DNA of 64,000 nucleotides, taken from Anaerocolumna sp. AGMB13025. Its GTDB lineage: Bacteria > Bacillota > Clostridia > Lachnospirales > Lachnospiraceae. The stretch is from positions 861,001-925,000 of the forward strand of contig NZ_CP121445.1 of NCBI RefSeq assembly GCF_029689925.1, written 5' to 3'. Both the position numbers and the translations under genes were made by a program. Shown in pieces: positions 17,097 to 24,761 of this stretch; position 1 is the stretch's first letter, and each line of letters starts with the position of its first letter. The notes below the pieces were generated by a model. It saw only the letters and a list, made by a program, of their open reading frames with translations. It was not told where the DNA came from and searched no databases.

Positions 17097-17195
17097 TCTG
17101 TTGTTTGGAGTGTTTTGAAGTAATCGAAAGGAAATAATCAATTTAACCTAATATAAAACAATAAGATAAAATTTAAGAAAAGAGGTATGCTTATT

Positions 17196-17597
17196 ATGAG
17201 GAAAGTTATTACTTATGGAACCTATGATTTAATCCATGTAGGTCACATCAATTTATTAAAAAGGGCAAAGGAGTTAGGAGACTATCTGGTGGTGGTGTTA
17301 TCCTCAGATGAATTTAACGCCATAAAGCACAAGACGGCATATCATTCCTTTGAAGACCGGAAGATTATATTAGAATCCATTAAATATGTAGATGAAGTAA
17401 TTCCCGAATTTAACTGGGAACAAAAAATCAGTGATGTCATAGACAATGATATCGATGTTTTTGTTATGGGGGATGACTGGAAAGGTGAATTCGATTTTCT
17501 CAAGGATTATTGTGAAGTTGTATACTTACCTAGAACAGAAGGGATATCGACAACAAAAATAAAAAATGACCTTCACTTAGGTGCTAAAGTCAGGTAG
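17196..17597 (+). CDS. tagD: Glycerol-3-phosphate cytidylyltransferase
   Basis: Makes CDP-glycerol from CTP and glycerol-3-phosphate for wall polymers. The protein has 133 residues (family about 130). The nucleotidyltransferase signature GTYDLIHVGHINLLKRAK is at the N-terminus and RTEGISTTKI near the end. The start at 17196 is preferred over 17187 because AGAGG at 17181-17185 leaves 10 bases to 17196, and the protein then begins MRKVITYGTYD as in relatives. It heads a run of glycerophosphate-polymer genes. Confidence 0.96.
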   Translation: MRKVITYGTYDLIHVGHINLLKRAKELGDYLVVVLSSDEFNAIKHKTAYHSFEDRKIILESIKYVDEVIPEFNWEQKISDVIDNDIDVFVMGDDWKGEFDFLKDYCEVVYLPRTEGISTTKIKNDLHLGAKVR

Positions 17598-17606
17598 GAG
17601 ATATAC

Positions 17607-18845
17607 ATGGATATTCCTTTTATAGGACAGGCAGGCAAGGCAGTCAAAAAGAAAATGAAACATGCCTTAAAATTCGTAAAAAAAGCAGGAAGAAGAGTGG
17701 TTCTTCATCTGTACCGGATTGAGACCAAACTAGTACCGGTGCAGAAAAATATCGTTATATTTGAAAGCAATATGGGGAGAAATTACACCGGCAATCCCAG
17801 ATGCATATACGAGGAAATGGTTAAACAGGGTCTGGATAAAAAGTTTCGCTGTTATGTAATGTTAGATGATGTCAGCACCTATGTGCCGGGTAACGCCAAA
17901 AAGTTAAGAAGAACCAGGACTATGTACTTTCTGATTATGGGCATAGCAGGAACCTGGGTAAGTGATTCAAGAATGCCAAATTATATCATTAAGCGCAAAG
18001 GCGTACATTATATTCAGACCTGGCACGGTACCCCTTTAAAGAAGCTGGCTCTGGATATGGACTCTGTTAATATGGCAGGGGAAACAGATATTGAAAAATA
18101 TAAAGAAAAATTCTACAAGAATACAAGAACCTGGGATTACTTAATCTCACAGAATCATTTTTCTACAGAAGTCTTTAAAAGTGCCTTTGCCTTTGATAAG
18201 ACAATGTTAGAAATCGGTTATCCCAGAAATGACATTCTATTTTCCGGCAATAATAAAGAGTATATAGCTGACTTGAAGAAGAAAATGGGACTTCCGCTGG
18301 ATAAAAAGGTAATTTTATATGCTCCGACCTGGAGAGATAATGAGTACTATGAAAAAGGTGCTTATAAATTTAACCAGGCTCTGGACTTTGATTTATTCAG
18401 GAAAAAACTTGGTGACGATTATGTCTGTATTGTAAAATATCATTATCTTGTTAAAGAAACCCTGGACTGGTCGGCCTATCAAGGGTTTGTATATAAGTAC
18501 GACATGTGCGAAGATATTGCCAATCTCTATCTGGTTTCTGATCTGCTGATTACAGATTATTCCTCAGTTATGTTTGATTATAGTGTATTAAAGCGTCCTA
18601 TGTTGTTTTTTGCTTATGATTTGGAGGATTATAAGGACAATTTAAGGGGTTTCTATTTTGACTTCTTAAAAGAAGCACCGGGTCCTATTACACGTACCAC
18701 AAAAGAGTTAATCGATTCCATCGTAAATTATAAGGCGGAAGAATTTTCAGAAAAATATGAAGCCTTTCATAATAAATATAACCACCTGGATGATGGAAGT
18801 GCATCACAAAAAGTAGTGCAGCTTATTCAGGATATGAATAAATAA
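17607..18845 (+). CDS. CDP-glycerol glycerophosphotransferase family protein (TagB/TagF-like)
   Basis: Transfers glycerophosphate from CDP-glycerol to a lipid-linked acceptor or growing chain. The protein has 412 residues; a basic N-terminus of about 35 residues may sit on the membrane. Family motifs are YIQTWHGTPLKKLALD, LYAPTWRDNEYY and LLITDYSSVMFDYSVLKRPM, with GFYFDF after. The catalytic His is expected in TWHGTP. It starts 9 bases after tagD. Whether it is a primase (TagB) or a polymerase (TagF) cannot be told from the sequence alone; a second homologue is at 20197. Confidence 0.92.
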   Translation: MDIPFIGQAGKAVKKKMKHALKFVKKAGRRVVLHLYRIETKLVPVQKNIVIFESNMGRNYTGNPRCIYEEMVKQGLDKKFRCYVMLDDVSTYVPGNAKKLRRTRTMYFLIMGIAGTWVSDSRMPNYIIKRKGVHYIQTWHGTPLKKLALDMDSVNMAGETDIEKYKEKFYKNTRTWDYLISQNHFSTEVFKSAFAFDKTMLEIGYPRNDILFSGNNKEYIADLKKKMGLPLDKKVILYAPTWRDNEYYEKGAYKFNQALDFDLFRKKLGDDYVCIVKYHYLVKETLDWSAYQGFVYKYDMCEDIANLYLVSDLLITDYSSVMFDYSVLKRPMLFFAYDLEDYKDNLRGFYFDFLKEAPGPITRTTKELIDSIVNYKAEEFSEKYEAFHNKYNHLDDGSASQKVVQLIQDMNK

Positions 18846-18925
18846 ACCTGACAAGAGCGATATCTTTTTATAGGATGGGAATACTAAGGTTATCAGGCAG
18901 GGAAAATACGGAAAGGTAATACAAT

Positions 18926-20155
18926 ATGATCAATAAGTGGAAAAGCATTTTAAAGATTAAAGCAAAGGGTATTATACATAATTTTCAGGCAGTTATTGAA
19001 AAAAGACAGGTGAATGCAAGGCTTGCGAATTATGACCCGGGTATACTGATAAACAATAAGCCGTCAAAGGTTCAAAAGATAACCTTTGTGATTGAACGTA
19101 TGGCAAAGTATAACGGGGGTCAGACCTCCATCCTGAGATTGGGAACAGAATTGTCAAAGCTTGGTTATCAGGTGGGATACGTGGTGTACAAAACCCAGAC
19201 AAAGTCAGATATGGAAGAATGCGCAAGCTGTAACCTTAGCAATTATCAGGGAGAGATGTATACCAATAAGTATCTGGATAAATTAAATTCTGATATTGTC
19301 ATTGCCAGTTCCTGGGATACAGTATCCTTTGCCAAAAAGATGAAAGGCTATAAAATGTATTTTCTCCAGGATTATGAACCCTATTTCTATTCCTTTGGAG
19401 AATTGTTCCTTATGGCCCAAAAGACATACGAACAGGGGCTTCATATGGTGAGCCTTGGTCCCTGGAACAAGGAAATGGTTGAGAAGAACTGCAAGCTCAT
19501 ATCTCCGGTGGATATGATTGAATTTCCTTATGAAAAAAAGGAATATCCCTCCTGTAAACGGAATTATGAGTCATATTCAAAAAAAACGACCTTTACACTG
19601 GCTGTCTATTTAAAATATTACGGAAAAAGGCTTCCCTGTATTACCCAATACCTGTTAAAACAGGTGAAAGAGGAATTTAGTAAGGAAGGTATTACTCTTA
19701 CTATCAAATATTTTGGTGAGGACAAGAGCTTTCACTGTGACGCAGGTGAAAACCTGGGAATGTTAAATAAAAAGGAACTATTGGCATTATATAAAAAAGC
19801 AGATTTTGGTATGGTTGCTTCCATGAGCAATATTTCGCTGGTACCCTATGAGATGTTAGCCACCGGACTTCCGTTAATCGAATTCGAAGACGGCACCTTC
19901 CCATACTTCTTTCCAGATAACAGTGCAATCCTCACGTCCTTATCTTATATGGACTTATATCACAAGATCAAAGCAGTTATAGAAAAACCTGAGCTGCTGG
20001 AAGAGATGCATCATACGGCTGGGACATATATGGAATCCTTAAGCTGGCAAAAGTCCGCCAGTCAGTTTAGTGAAATCCTTAACAACCTGTGCGAGAATAA
20101 TAAGAAGAATAATAAAGTCATTATTCAAATGGCACAGGAAAACGAAAAGAAGTAA
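18926..20155 (+). CDS. Glycosyltransferase, WsaF/rhamnosyltransferase-like (GT4-type fold)
   Basis: Protein of 409 residues. The N-terminal domain has FVIERMAKYNGGQTSILRLG and the MYFLQDYEPYFYSFGEL segment typical of WsaF/RgpF-like glycosyltransferases; the C-terminal domain has SNISLVPYEMLATGLPLIEF, a nucleotide-sugar binding region of GT4 enzymes. No signal peptide, so it works at the cytoplasmic membrane face. AAAGG lies 7-10 bases before the ATG. The sugar donor is unknown. Its place between two CDP-glycerol transferases suggests that it decorates or primes the glycerophosphate polymer (inference). Confidence 0.82.
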   Translation: MINKWKSILKIKAKGIIHNFQAVIEKRQVNARLANYDPGILINNKPSKVQKITFVIERMAKYNGGQTSILRLGTELSKLGYQVGYVVYKTQTKSDMEECASCNLSNYQGEMYTNKYLDKLNSDIVIASSWDTVSFAKKMKGYKMYFLQDYEPYFYSFGELFLMAQKTYEQGLHMVSLGPWNKEMVEKNCKLISPVDMIEFPYEKKEYPSCKRNYESYSKKTTFTLAVYLKYYGKRLPCITQYLLKQVKEEFSKEGITLTIKYFGEDKSFHCDAGENLGMLNKKELLALYKKADFGMVASMSNISLVPYEMLATGLPLIEFEDGTFPYFFPDNSAILTSLSYMDLYHKIKAVIEKPELLEEMHHTAGTYMESLSWQKSASQFSEILNNLCENNKKNNKVIIQMAQENEKK

Positions 20156-20158
20156 GGA

Positions 20159-20196
20159 ATCCCCAGGTCAGCCTGTGATATACAAGAGGTGTAAAC
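20159..20196 (+). ncRNA. Truncated copy of the structured leader (copy 3)
   Basis: GCCTGTGATATACAAGAGGTGTAAAC before the next ATG matches the end of the leaders at 805 and 38770 (CCTGTGATATGCAAACGGGT). Only the base of P3 (CAGG/CCTG) and the ribosome site remain; P1 and P2 are absent. It looks like a decayed or recombined copy. Confidence 0.5.
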
Positions 20197-21387
20197 ATGA
20201 GAAATCGTATCAAACAACTATTGCCAAAGCAGATATTAGAGTTATTAAAAGTAATAAGGTATCTTTGGATTACAGCCTTGTTTCATATATTTCATCTTAT
20301 GCCCATACATAAGACCAGAGTAGTAATCTGTAATGTATGGGGCTTCGGGGATAATGCCAAATATGTCGCAGAAGAACTGGTAAAGAGGAAAAGGGCCGGG
20401 AAGGAACTGGAACTGTTTTTCATTGCCAATCACCCGGAAACCGCTTACGCACCTACTGGTATTACGGTTTATAAGACCAATTCCATTAAGGCTGTTTATG
20501 TCCTTGCAACGGCAAGGGTATGGGTGGACAATAACCGGAAGGAAAATTATATACGCAAAAGAAGGGGGCAGTATTATATCCAGACCTGGCATGGAGGTAT
20601 TGCCCTTAAGAAAATAGAGAAAGACTATAAAGAAAAGTTAGGACAAAAGTATATAGCCAATGCCAAACAGGATTCTAGGATGACGGATTTATATATCTCC
20701 AATAGCAGTTTTTGTACCGCGATGTACCGGAATAGTTTTTGGTATCAGGGTGAGATTTTAGAGTGCGGCAGTCCAAGAAATGATATCCTACTTAATAAGT
20801 CCACTCATGTTGCAGCAGGGGTCAGGAAAAGACTCGGTGTGATTGAAGCAGTTAAAATAGCCATATATGCACCTACTTACCGGGAAGGGGAGAATAATAC
20901 AAGCTCTTACCAGCTGGACTTTCATAAATTAATCGCTGCCCTTCAGAATAAATTCGGGGGTAACTGGGTCGTGGCTGTAAGGCTTCACCCTCTGGTTTCC
21001 GGACAGAGCGGATTTATTACTTATAATCAGCAGATCATCAATGCTTCCCATTACCGGGATATTTATGAACTGATGTCGGTGGGAGATGTATTGATAACGG
21101 ATTATTCCAATCTTATGTTTGAATTTTCTTTTATGAGAAGACCAGTATTTTTATATGCCTTGGATGTAACGGAATACGAAAGGGAAAGAGGCTTTTACTT
21201 TGAATATAATTCTCTGCCTTATAAAAAGGCCCGGACTGGGGATGAACTGCTGACTAATATTAATGAGTTTGAGGAAGAAGAATACAGTGCCCAGGTAGAA
21301 GCTTTTTTAGGTAGTCTGACCATATATGAGTATGGAACTGCTTCGAAAACTGTGGCAGATCGGATTATAAAAGTTATCGGCAGGTAA
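20197..21387 (+). CDS. CDP-glycerol glycerophosphotransferase family protein, second copy
   Basis: Protein of 396 residues. Motifs parallel the gene at 17607: YYIQTWHGGIALKKIEKDY, IYAPTYREGENN, VLITDYSNLMFEFSFMRRPVF and RGFYFEY. Sequence divergence between the two copies suggests different roles, such as priming versus elongation of a poly(glycerophosphate). A hydrophobic patch near residues 20-35 may bind the membrane. The ATG follows GAGGTG, the remnant of the conserved leader. It ends the forward wall-polymer block, and the LCP ligase and sugar transferase face it from the other strand. Confidence 0.92.
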   Translation: MRNRIKQLLPKQILELLKVIRYLWITALFHIFHLMPIHKTRVVICNVWGFGDNAKYVAEELVKRKRAGKELELFFIANHPETAYAPTGITVYKTNSIKAVYVLATARVWVDNNRKENYIRKRRGQYYIQTWHGGIALKKIEKDYKEKLGQKYIANAKQDSRMTDLYISNSSFCTAMYRNSFWYQGEILECGSPRNDILLNKSTHVAAGVRKRLGVIEAVKIAIYAPTYREGENNTSSYQLDFHKLIAALQNKFGGNWVVAVRLHPLVSGQSGFITYNQQIINASHYRDIYELMSVGDVLITDYSNLMFEFSFMRRPVFLYALDVTEYERERGFYFEYNSLPYKKARTGDELLTNINEFEEEEYSAQVEAFLGSLTIYEYGTASKTVADRIIKVIGR

Positions 21388-21416
21388 CAATTAACATTAA
21401 ATAAAAGTAGTTTGTA

Positions 21417-21640
21417 ATAAACAGAAATTAGAAATAAACAGAAATTAGAAGCAAACAGAATTTAGAAGCAAACAGAAATTAGAAGCAAACAGAAATTAGA
21501 AGCAAACAGAAATTAGAAACAAACAGAATTTAGAAACAAATTGAAATTTGAAATAAATAGAAATTAGTAACATATAGAAATTTAAAAAAATAGAAATTAG
21601 AAATAAACAGAAACCAGAAACAAATTGAAATTAGAAATAA
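21417..21640. repeat. A-rich tandem array, 17-bp unit
   Basis: About ten to thirteen imperfect copies of CAAACAGAAATTAGAAG; the central copies are identical and the edges are degenerate. The sequence is strongly purine-rich on this strand. It lies between convergent genes (20197 and 21881). There is no hairpin and no open frame of interest. Confidence 0.88.
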
Positions 21641-21704
21641 TTAATGCTAATATGAGCTGACAGATTGCTATAAGGAGCTACTACGTATTAAAAACTAAAT
21701 AATT

Positions 21705-21772
21705 TGGGCATAGAATAGGGATTATAGCTTGGAATAATATTTTTCCAAACTGTAATCCCTATTCTATGCCCA
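21705..21772. repeat. Perfect 20-bp-arm palindrome with inner stem
   Basis: TGGGCATAGAATAGGGATTA (21705-21724) pairs perfectly with 21753-21772; an inner stem TTGGAA/TTCCAA encloses a short loop. The TATTCTATGCCCA edge is shared with the 10778 palindrome. Between convergent genes, it may act as a two-way terminator, although T-runs are short. Confidence 0.82.
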
Positions 21773-21880
21773 TGTTGGTTAAACCATAGTCTGCACATTC
21801 CCTTTTGAATAGAGCTTATAGGGATACATAGTATTTATTTATTAGGCAGCAGGGATAGGTTGTCCTGCTAAGGTCTTCCT

Positions 21881-22909
21881 TTATTTTTTAGGTCCTGTAA
21901 TCTCAAGAATCGTATCACTTGTTTCCTTAACCTTTAAGGAAGGAACATAGGAAGCATCATTAAATAAGAATTTGTGAAGCTGTGAGACATTGGCAGCTAA
22001 ATCGATTGGAAATACATAAGAAACTTTCTTGTAATATTGTGCCACGTTATCAAAGGGGAAACCAGTTTCATCAACAATGTGGTAAGACAAGATATCTTTT
22101 GCAAGATTCAGCATATCCATGGTATCCAGATTGGTGTAAATCTGAGGAAATATTTCATTTAAAATATTGTTAATGGTCAGTAAATCAGCAGACTGGGCTT
22201 TTTCAAAGATCTTTTGTATTACGATTCTCTGACGTTCTGCACGTTTGATATCACCACCCTTGGTATAACGTATTCTGGCATAAGCGGTTGCATGGGTACC
22301 GTTTACCACCTGGGTGCCGGCGGATTTCAACTTTCCGACCTTTGTTCCGTTAATCTGGTTTAATTCTTTGGTATAGCCGTTCACGTATTTTAATTCTTCT
22401 TTGGTGATATCGAGGGTGATACCGCCCAGTAAATCAATAACCTTACAGACTGCATCAAAATTAACAGTCACATATTCCTTAACATCTAAGTCAAAGTTGG
22501 TATTAATCGTATTTAAAGCCAGAGGATATCCCCCTTTAAAGTATGCTGCATTAATTTTATTAAAGCCATTATCAGGAATGTCTACATAAGTATCACGGTA
22601 TATGGAGGCTAATTTAATGTCTTTGGATTTCCGGTTGATACTTGCAATGACAATCGTATCACTATGAGTGCTTTTCTTTAAAGCATTATCCCTGGAGTCA
22701 ACACCAAATATGGCAATATTTCGATAACCTCCGATTTCCTCACTGTCAATGCTATTGGTAACGATGGATGAATCACCGCTGGTATCTAACTGGGTTTTAC
22801 CGGTTATATAAATAAAATAACCAAAGCCGGCAACAATCAGTAAAAGAATTAAATCAATAAACAACAGTACTTTTCTTTTCAGTCTTTTTTTCTTTTTTTT
22901 CGTATTCAT
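21881..22909 (-). CDS. LytR-CpsA-Psr (LCP) family cell-wall polymer ligase
   Basis: Attaches phospho-polymers such as teichoic acid or capsule to peptidoglycan. The protein has 342 residues. A Lys-rich start and one membrane anchor (VLLFIDLILLLIVAGFGYFIYI) place the enzyme outside. The LCP core contains NIAIFGVDSRD, HSDTIVIASIN, LASIYRDTYVDIP, NFDAVCKVIDLLGGITLDI and RIRYTKGGDIKRAERQR, with the conserved Asp and Arg residues that bind polyprenyl pyrophosphate. It follows the sugar transferase on the same strand with a 105-base gap. Its job fits the CDP-glycerol polymer genes opposite. Confidence 0.95.
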   Translation of the reverse strand: MNTKKKKKRLKRKVLLFIDLILLLIVAGFGYFIYITGKTQLDTSGDSSIVTNSIDSEEIGGYRNIAIFGVDSRDNALKKSTHSDTIVIASINRKSKDIKLASIYRDTYVDIPDNGFNKINAAYFKGGYPLALNTINTNFDLDVKEYVTVNFDAVCKVIDLLGGITLDITKEELKYVNGYTKELNQINGTKVGKLKSAGTQVVNGTHATAYARIRYTKGGDIKRAERQRIVIQKIFEKAQSADLLTINNILNEIFPQIYTNLDTMDMLNLAKDILSYHIVDETGFPFDNVAQYYKKVSYVFPIDLAANVSQLHKFLFNDASYVPSLKVKETSDTILEITGPKK

Positions 22910-22932
22910 CCTAAACCTGACCCTTCTAATCT

Positions 22933-22998
22933 TGAAGGGGCTGCCGCAATAATTGTAACAGCCTGTTTTGAAGATACAAAACAGCGAATTATTGCGGC
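22933..22998. repeat. Hairpin between the sugar transferase and LCP genes
   Basis: GCCGCAATAATT (22933-22944) pairs perfectly with AATTATTGCGGC (22987-22998), with an inner CTGTTTTG/CAAAACAG stem. No T-run follows on the minus strand, so it is more likely an mRNA processing or stability element than a terminator. On the minus strand GGCTGTTACA resembles part of the 45-bp repeat unit at 10479. Confidence 0.7.
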
Positions 22999-23014
22999 AA
23001 GCCCGAATTTTAAT

Positions 23015-24433
23015 TTAATATGCATTTTTATTGATAAAACCATTAAAAACAGTAAAGAATAATATTTTAATATCCAGAGCAATTGTCCAGTTTTCAATAT
23101 AATATAAATCACATTCAATACGTTTACGGATAGAGGTATCACCCCGGAATCCTTTTATCTGTGCCCAACCGGTCATACCGGGCTGAACCTGATGTTTGAT
23201 CATATACCGTGGAATTTCTTCTTTGAATTTATCTACAAAGAACGGTCGTTCCGGACGGGGACCTACAAGACTCATTTCACCTTTTAGTACATTAAATAAT
23301 TGAGGTAATTCATCGATGCTTGTCCGGCGTATGAGTTTACCGATTTTAGTAACCCTGGGATCATTAAAAGTCGTCCAGGCTTTTTTCTCTTTGGTATCTG
23401 TTTGTACTTCCATGGACCGGAATTTGTACATCTTAAATTCTTTGTTGTGGCGCCCAATCCTGACCTGGGTAAAGATAACTGGTCCGGGAGAAGTAACTTT
23501 AATAATTATAGCAACCACCGTCATAGGAATAGAGAAAACGATAAGTGCCGCGATACAGCCGATGATATCAATAATCCTTTTTAAAAAGCGGTTAACGGTA
23601 TTGCTAAGAGGTACATTACGGATATTAATAACAGGAAGTCCGTCTAAATCTTCCGTATAAGGTACCGTAGGGAAAAAGTTCTGGTAATCCGGGATGAACT
23701 TAGTATGGACACCGGATTTTTCACAGACTCCAACAATCCGTCCAAGTTTGGAATACTCATCGATACTTAAGGTGATTGCAATTTCATCCAGGCGGTTCTG
23801 GGGAAGTATTTCCAACAGGTCATCAATGGAACCGATTACTTTGATATTCTTATATAAGGTTCCCCGTTCCATGGTATCATCCAGAATTCCATGTATATAA
23901 TAACCCCACTGAGGATTCACAAGTATTCTGTCAATATAAGCTTCTGCCGCTCGGCTGTATCCCACTAACACAACATGCTTTAAGTTATAGCCTTTTCTTC
24001 TGGCTGTCTTTAAGGAGTAGGTTAAAACAGCTCGGAAACTGGCATTAAATATAACATTAACAATAAAAAAGATGGCAATCATGTAACGGGAATAGTTAAT
24101 TTCTTTTACCGCATATAAAAGGAAAGTAAAGTAAAAGGTACCAAGAAAGTTAGCTTTTACAATATTCCATAAGCTGACCCGGGTACTCTGGTCCCGTTTG
24201 GGAGCATACAAATTACATAAATAATATATAATTAAATAGCCCGGAATTAAAAAGATTAGTATCTGTGTATACTGCTGTAAGGATAAAAATCGGGTAGAGG
24301 GTTCTAATTTAAATATCTCACGTAACGGGGTGTAAAAGCGCAGAAAATAAGAAACGACGTAGGATAATACCAGTAAACAGCCGTCTATAATAACATGTAT
24401 TCGATTAAAGGTTTTTTGATTGTCTTTTATCAT
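23015..24433 (-). CDS. Polyprenyl-phosphate sugar phosphotransferase (WbaP/WcaJ-type)
   Basis: Starts a surface polysaccharide by moving a sugar-1-phosphate onto undecaprenyl phosphate. The protein has 472 residues: about five membrane segments up to residue 130, a nucleotide-binding-like domain (HVVLVGYSRAAEAYIDRIL), and a C-terminal bacterial sugar transferase domain from about 270 (KRIIDIIGCIAALIVF, VRIGRHNKEFKMYKFRSM, RRTSIDELPQLFNVLKGEMS, GPRPERPFFV). It could be the priming enzyme for the polymer made at 17196-21387 (inference). Confidence 0.95.
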   Translation of the reverse strand: MIKDNQKTFNRIHVIIDGCLLVLSYVVSYFLRFYTPLREIFKLEPSTRFLSLQQYTQILIFLIPGYLIIYYLCNLYAPKRDQSTRVSLWNIVKANFLGTFYFTFLLYAVKEINYSRYMIAIFFIVNVIFNASFRAVLTYSLKTARRKGYNLKHVVLVGYSRAAEAYIDRILVNPQWGYYIHGILDDTMERGTLYKNIKVIGSIDDLLEILPQNRLDEIAITLSIDEYSKLGRIVGVCEKSGVHTKFIPDYQNFFPTVPYTEDLDGLPVINIRNVPLSNTVNRFLKRIIDIIGCIAALIVFSIPMTVVAIIIKVTSPGPVIFTQVRIGRHNKEFKMYKFRSMEVQTDTKEKKAWTTFNDPRVTKIGKLIRRTSIDELPQLFNVLKGEMSLVGPRPERPFFVDKFKEEIPRYMIKHQVQPGMTGWAQIKGFRGDTSIRKRIECDLYYIENWTIALDIKILFFTVFNGFINKNAY

Positions 24434-24761
24434 TATTTCTCACCAATGACCCTATATATGGGCTTCTTACATAATTTATCTTTTAAAGTATTAGCGTAAA
24501 GCATCATTAATATAATACATGATTAAAAGTCAATCCACAATATATAAATTCTTAATATTTGAGGGTCTAATCTTAAGAATTGCTTACATCTGAGGACAAA
24601 AATTTTTCAAATTTTATTCACAATCTCTACACAAAGTACTGTTAGAATAAAAGCATCAGATAAGAAATAGGTTGAAAAACTTGATATAAGTAATTGGGAA
24701 GGAAGTAACCCTTGAAGAAAAAGGTGTTATGAAGTACCAGAATATGGAAAGGAGCATTTAT

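Noticed and set aside
21417..21640. Possible CRISPR array or small coding region
   Set aside because: 17-bp direct repeats without spacers; no start signals.
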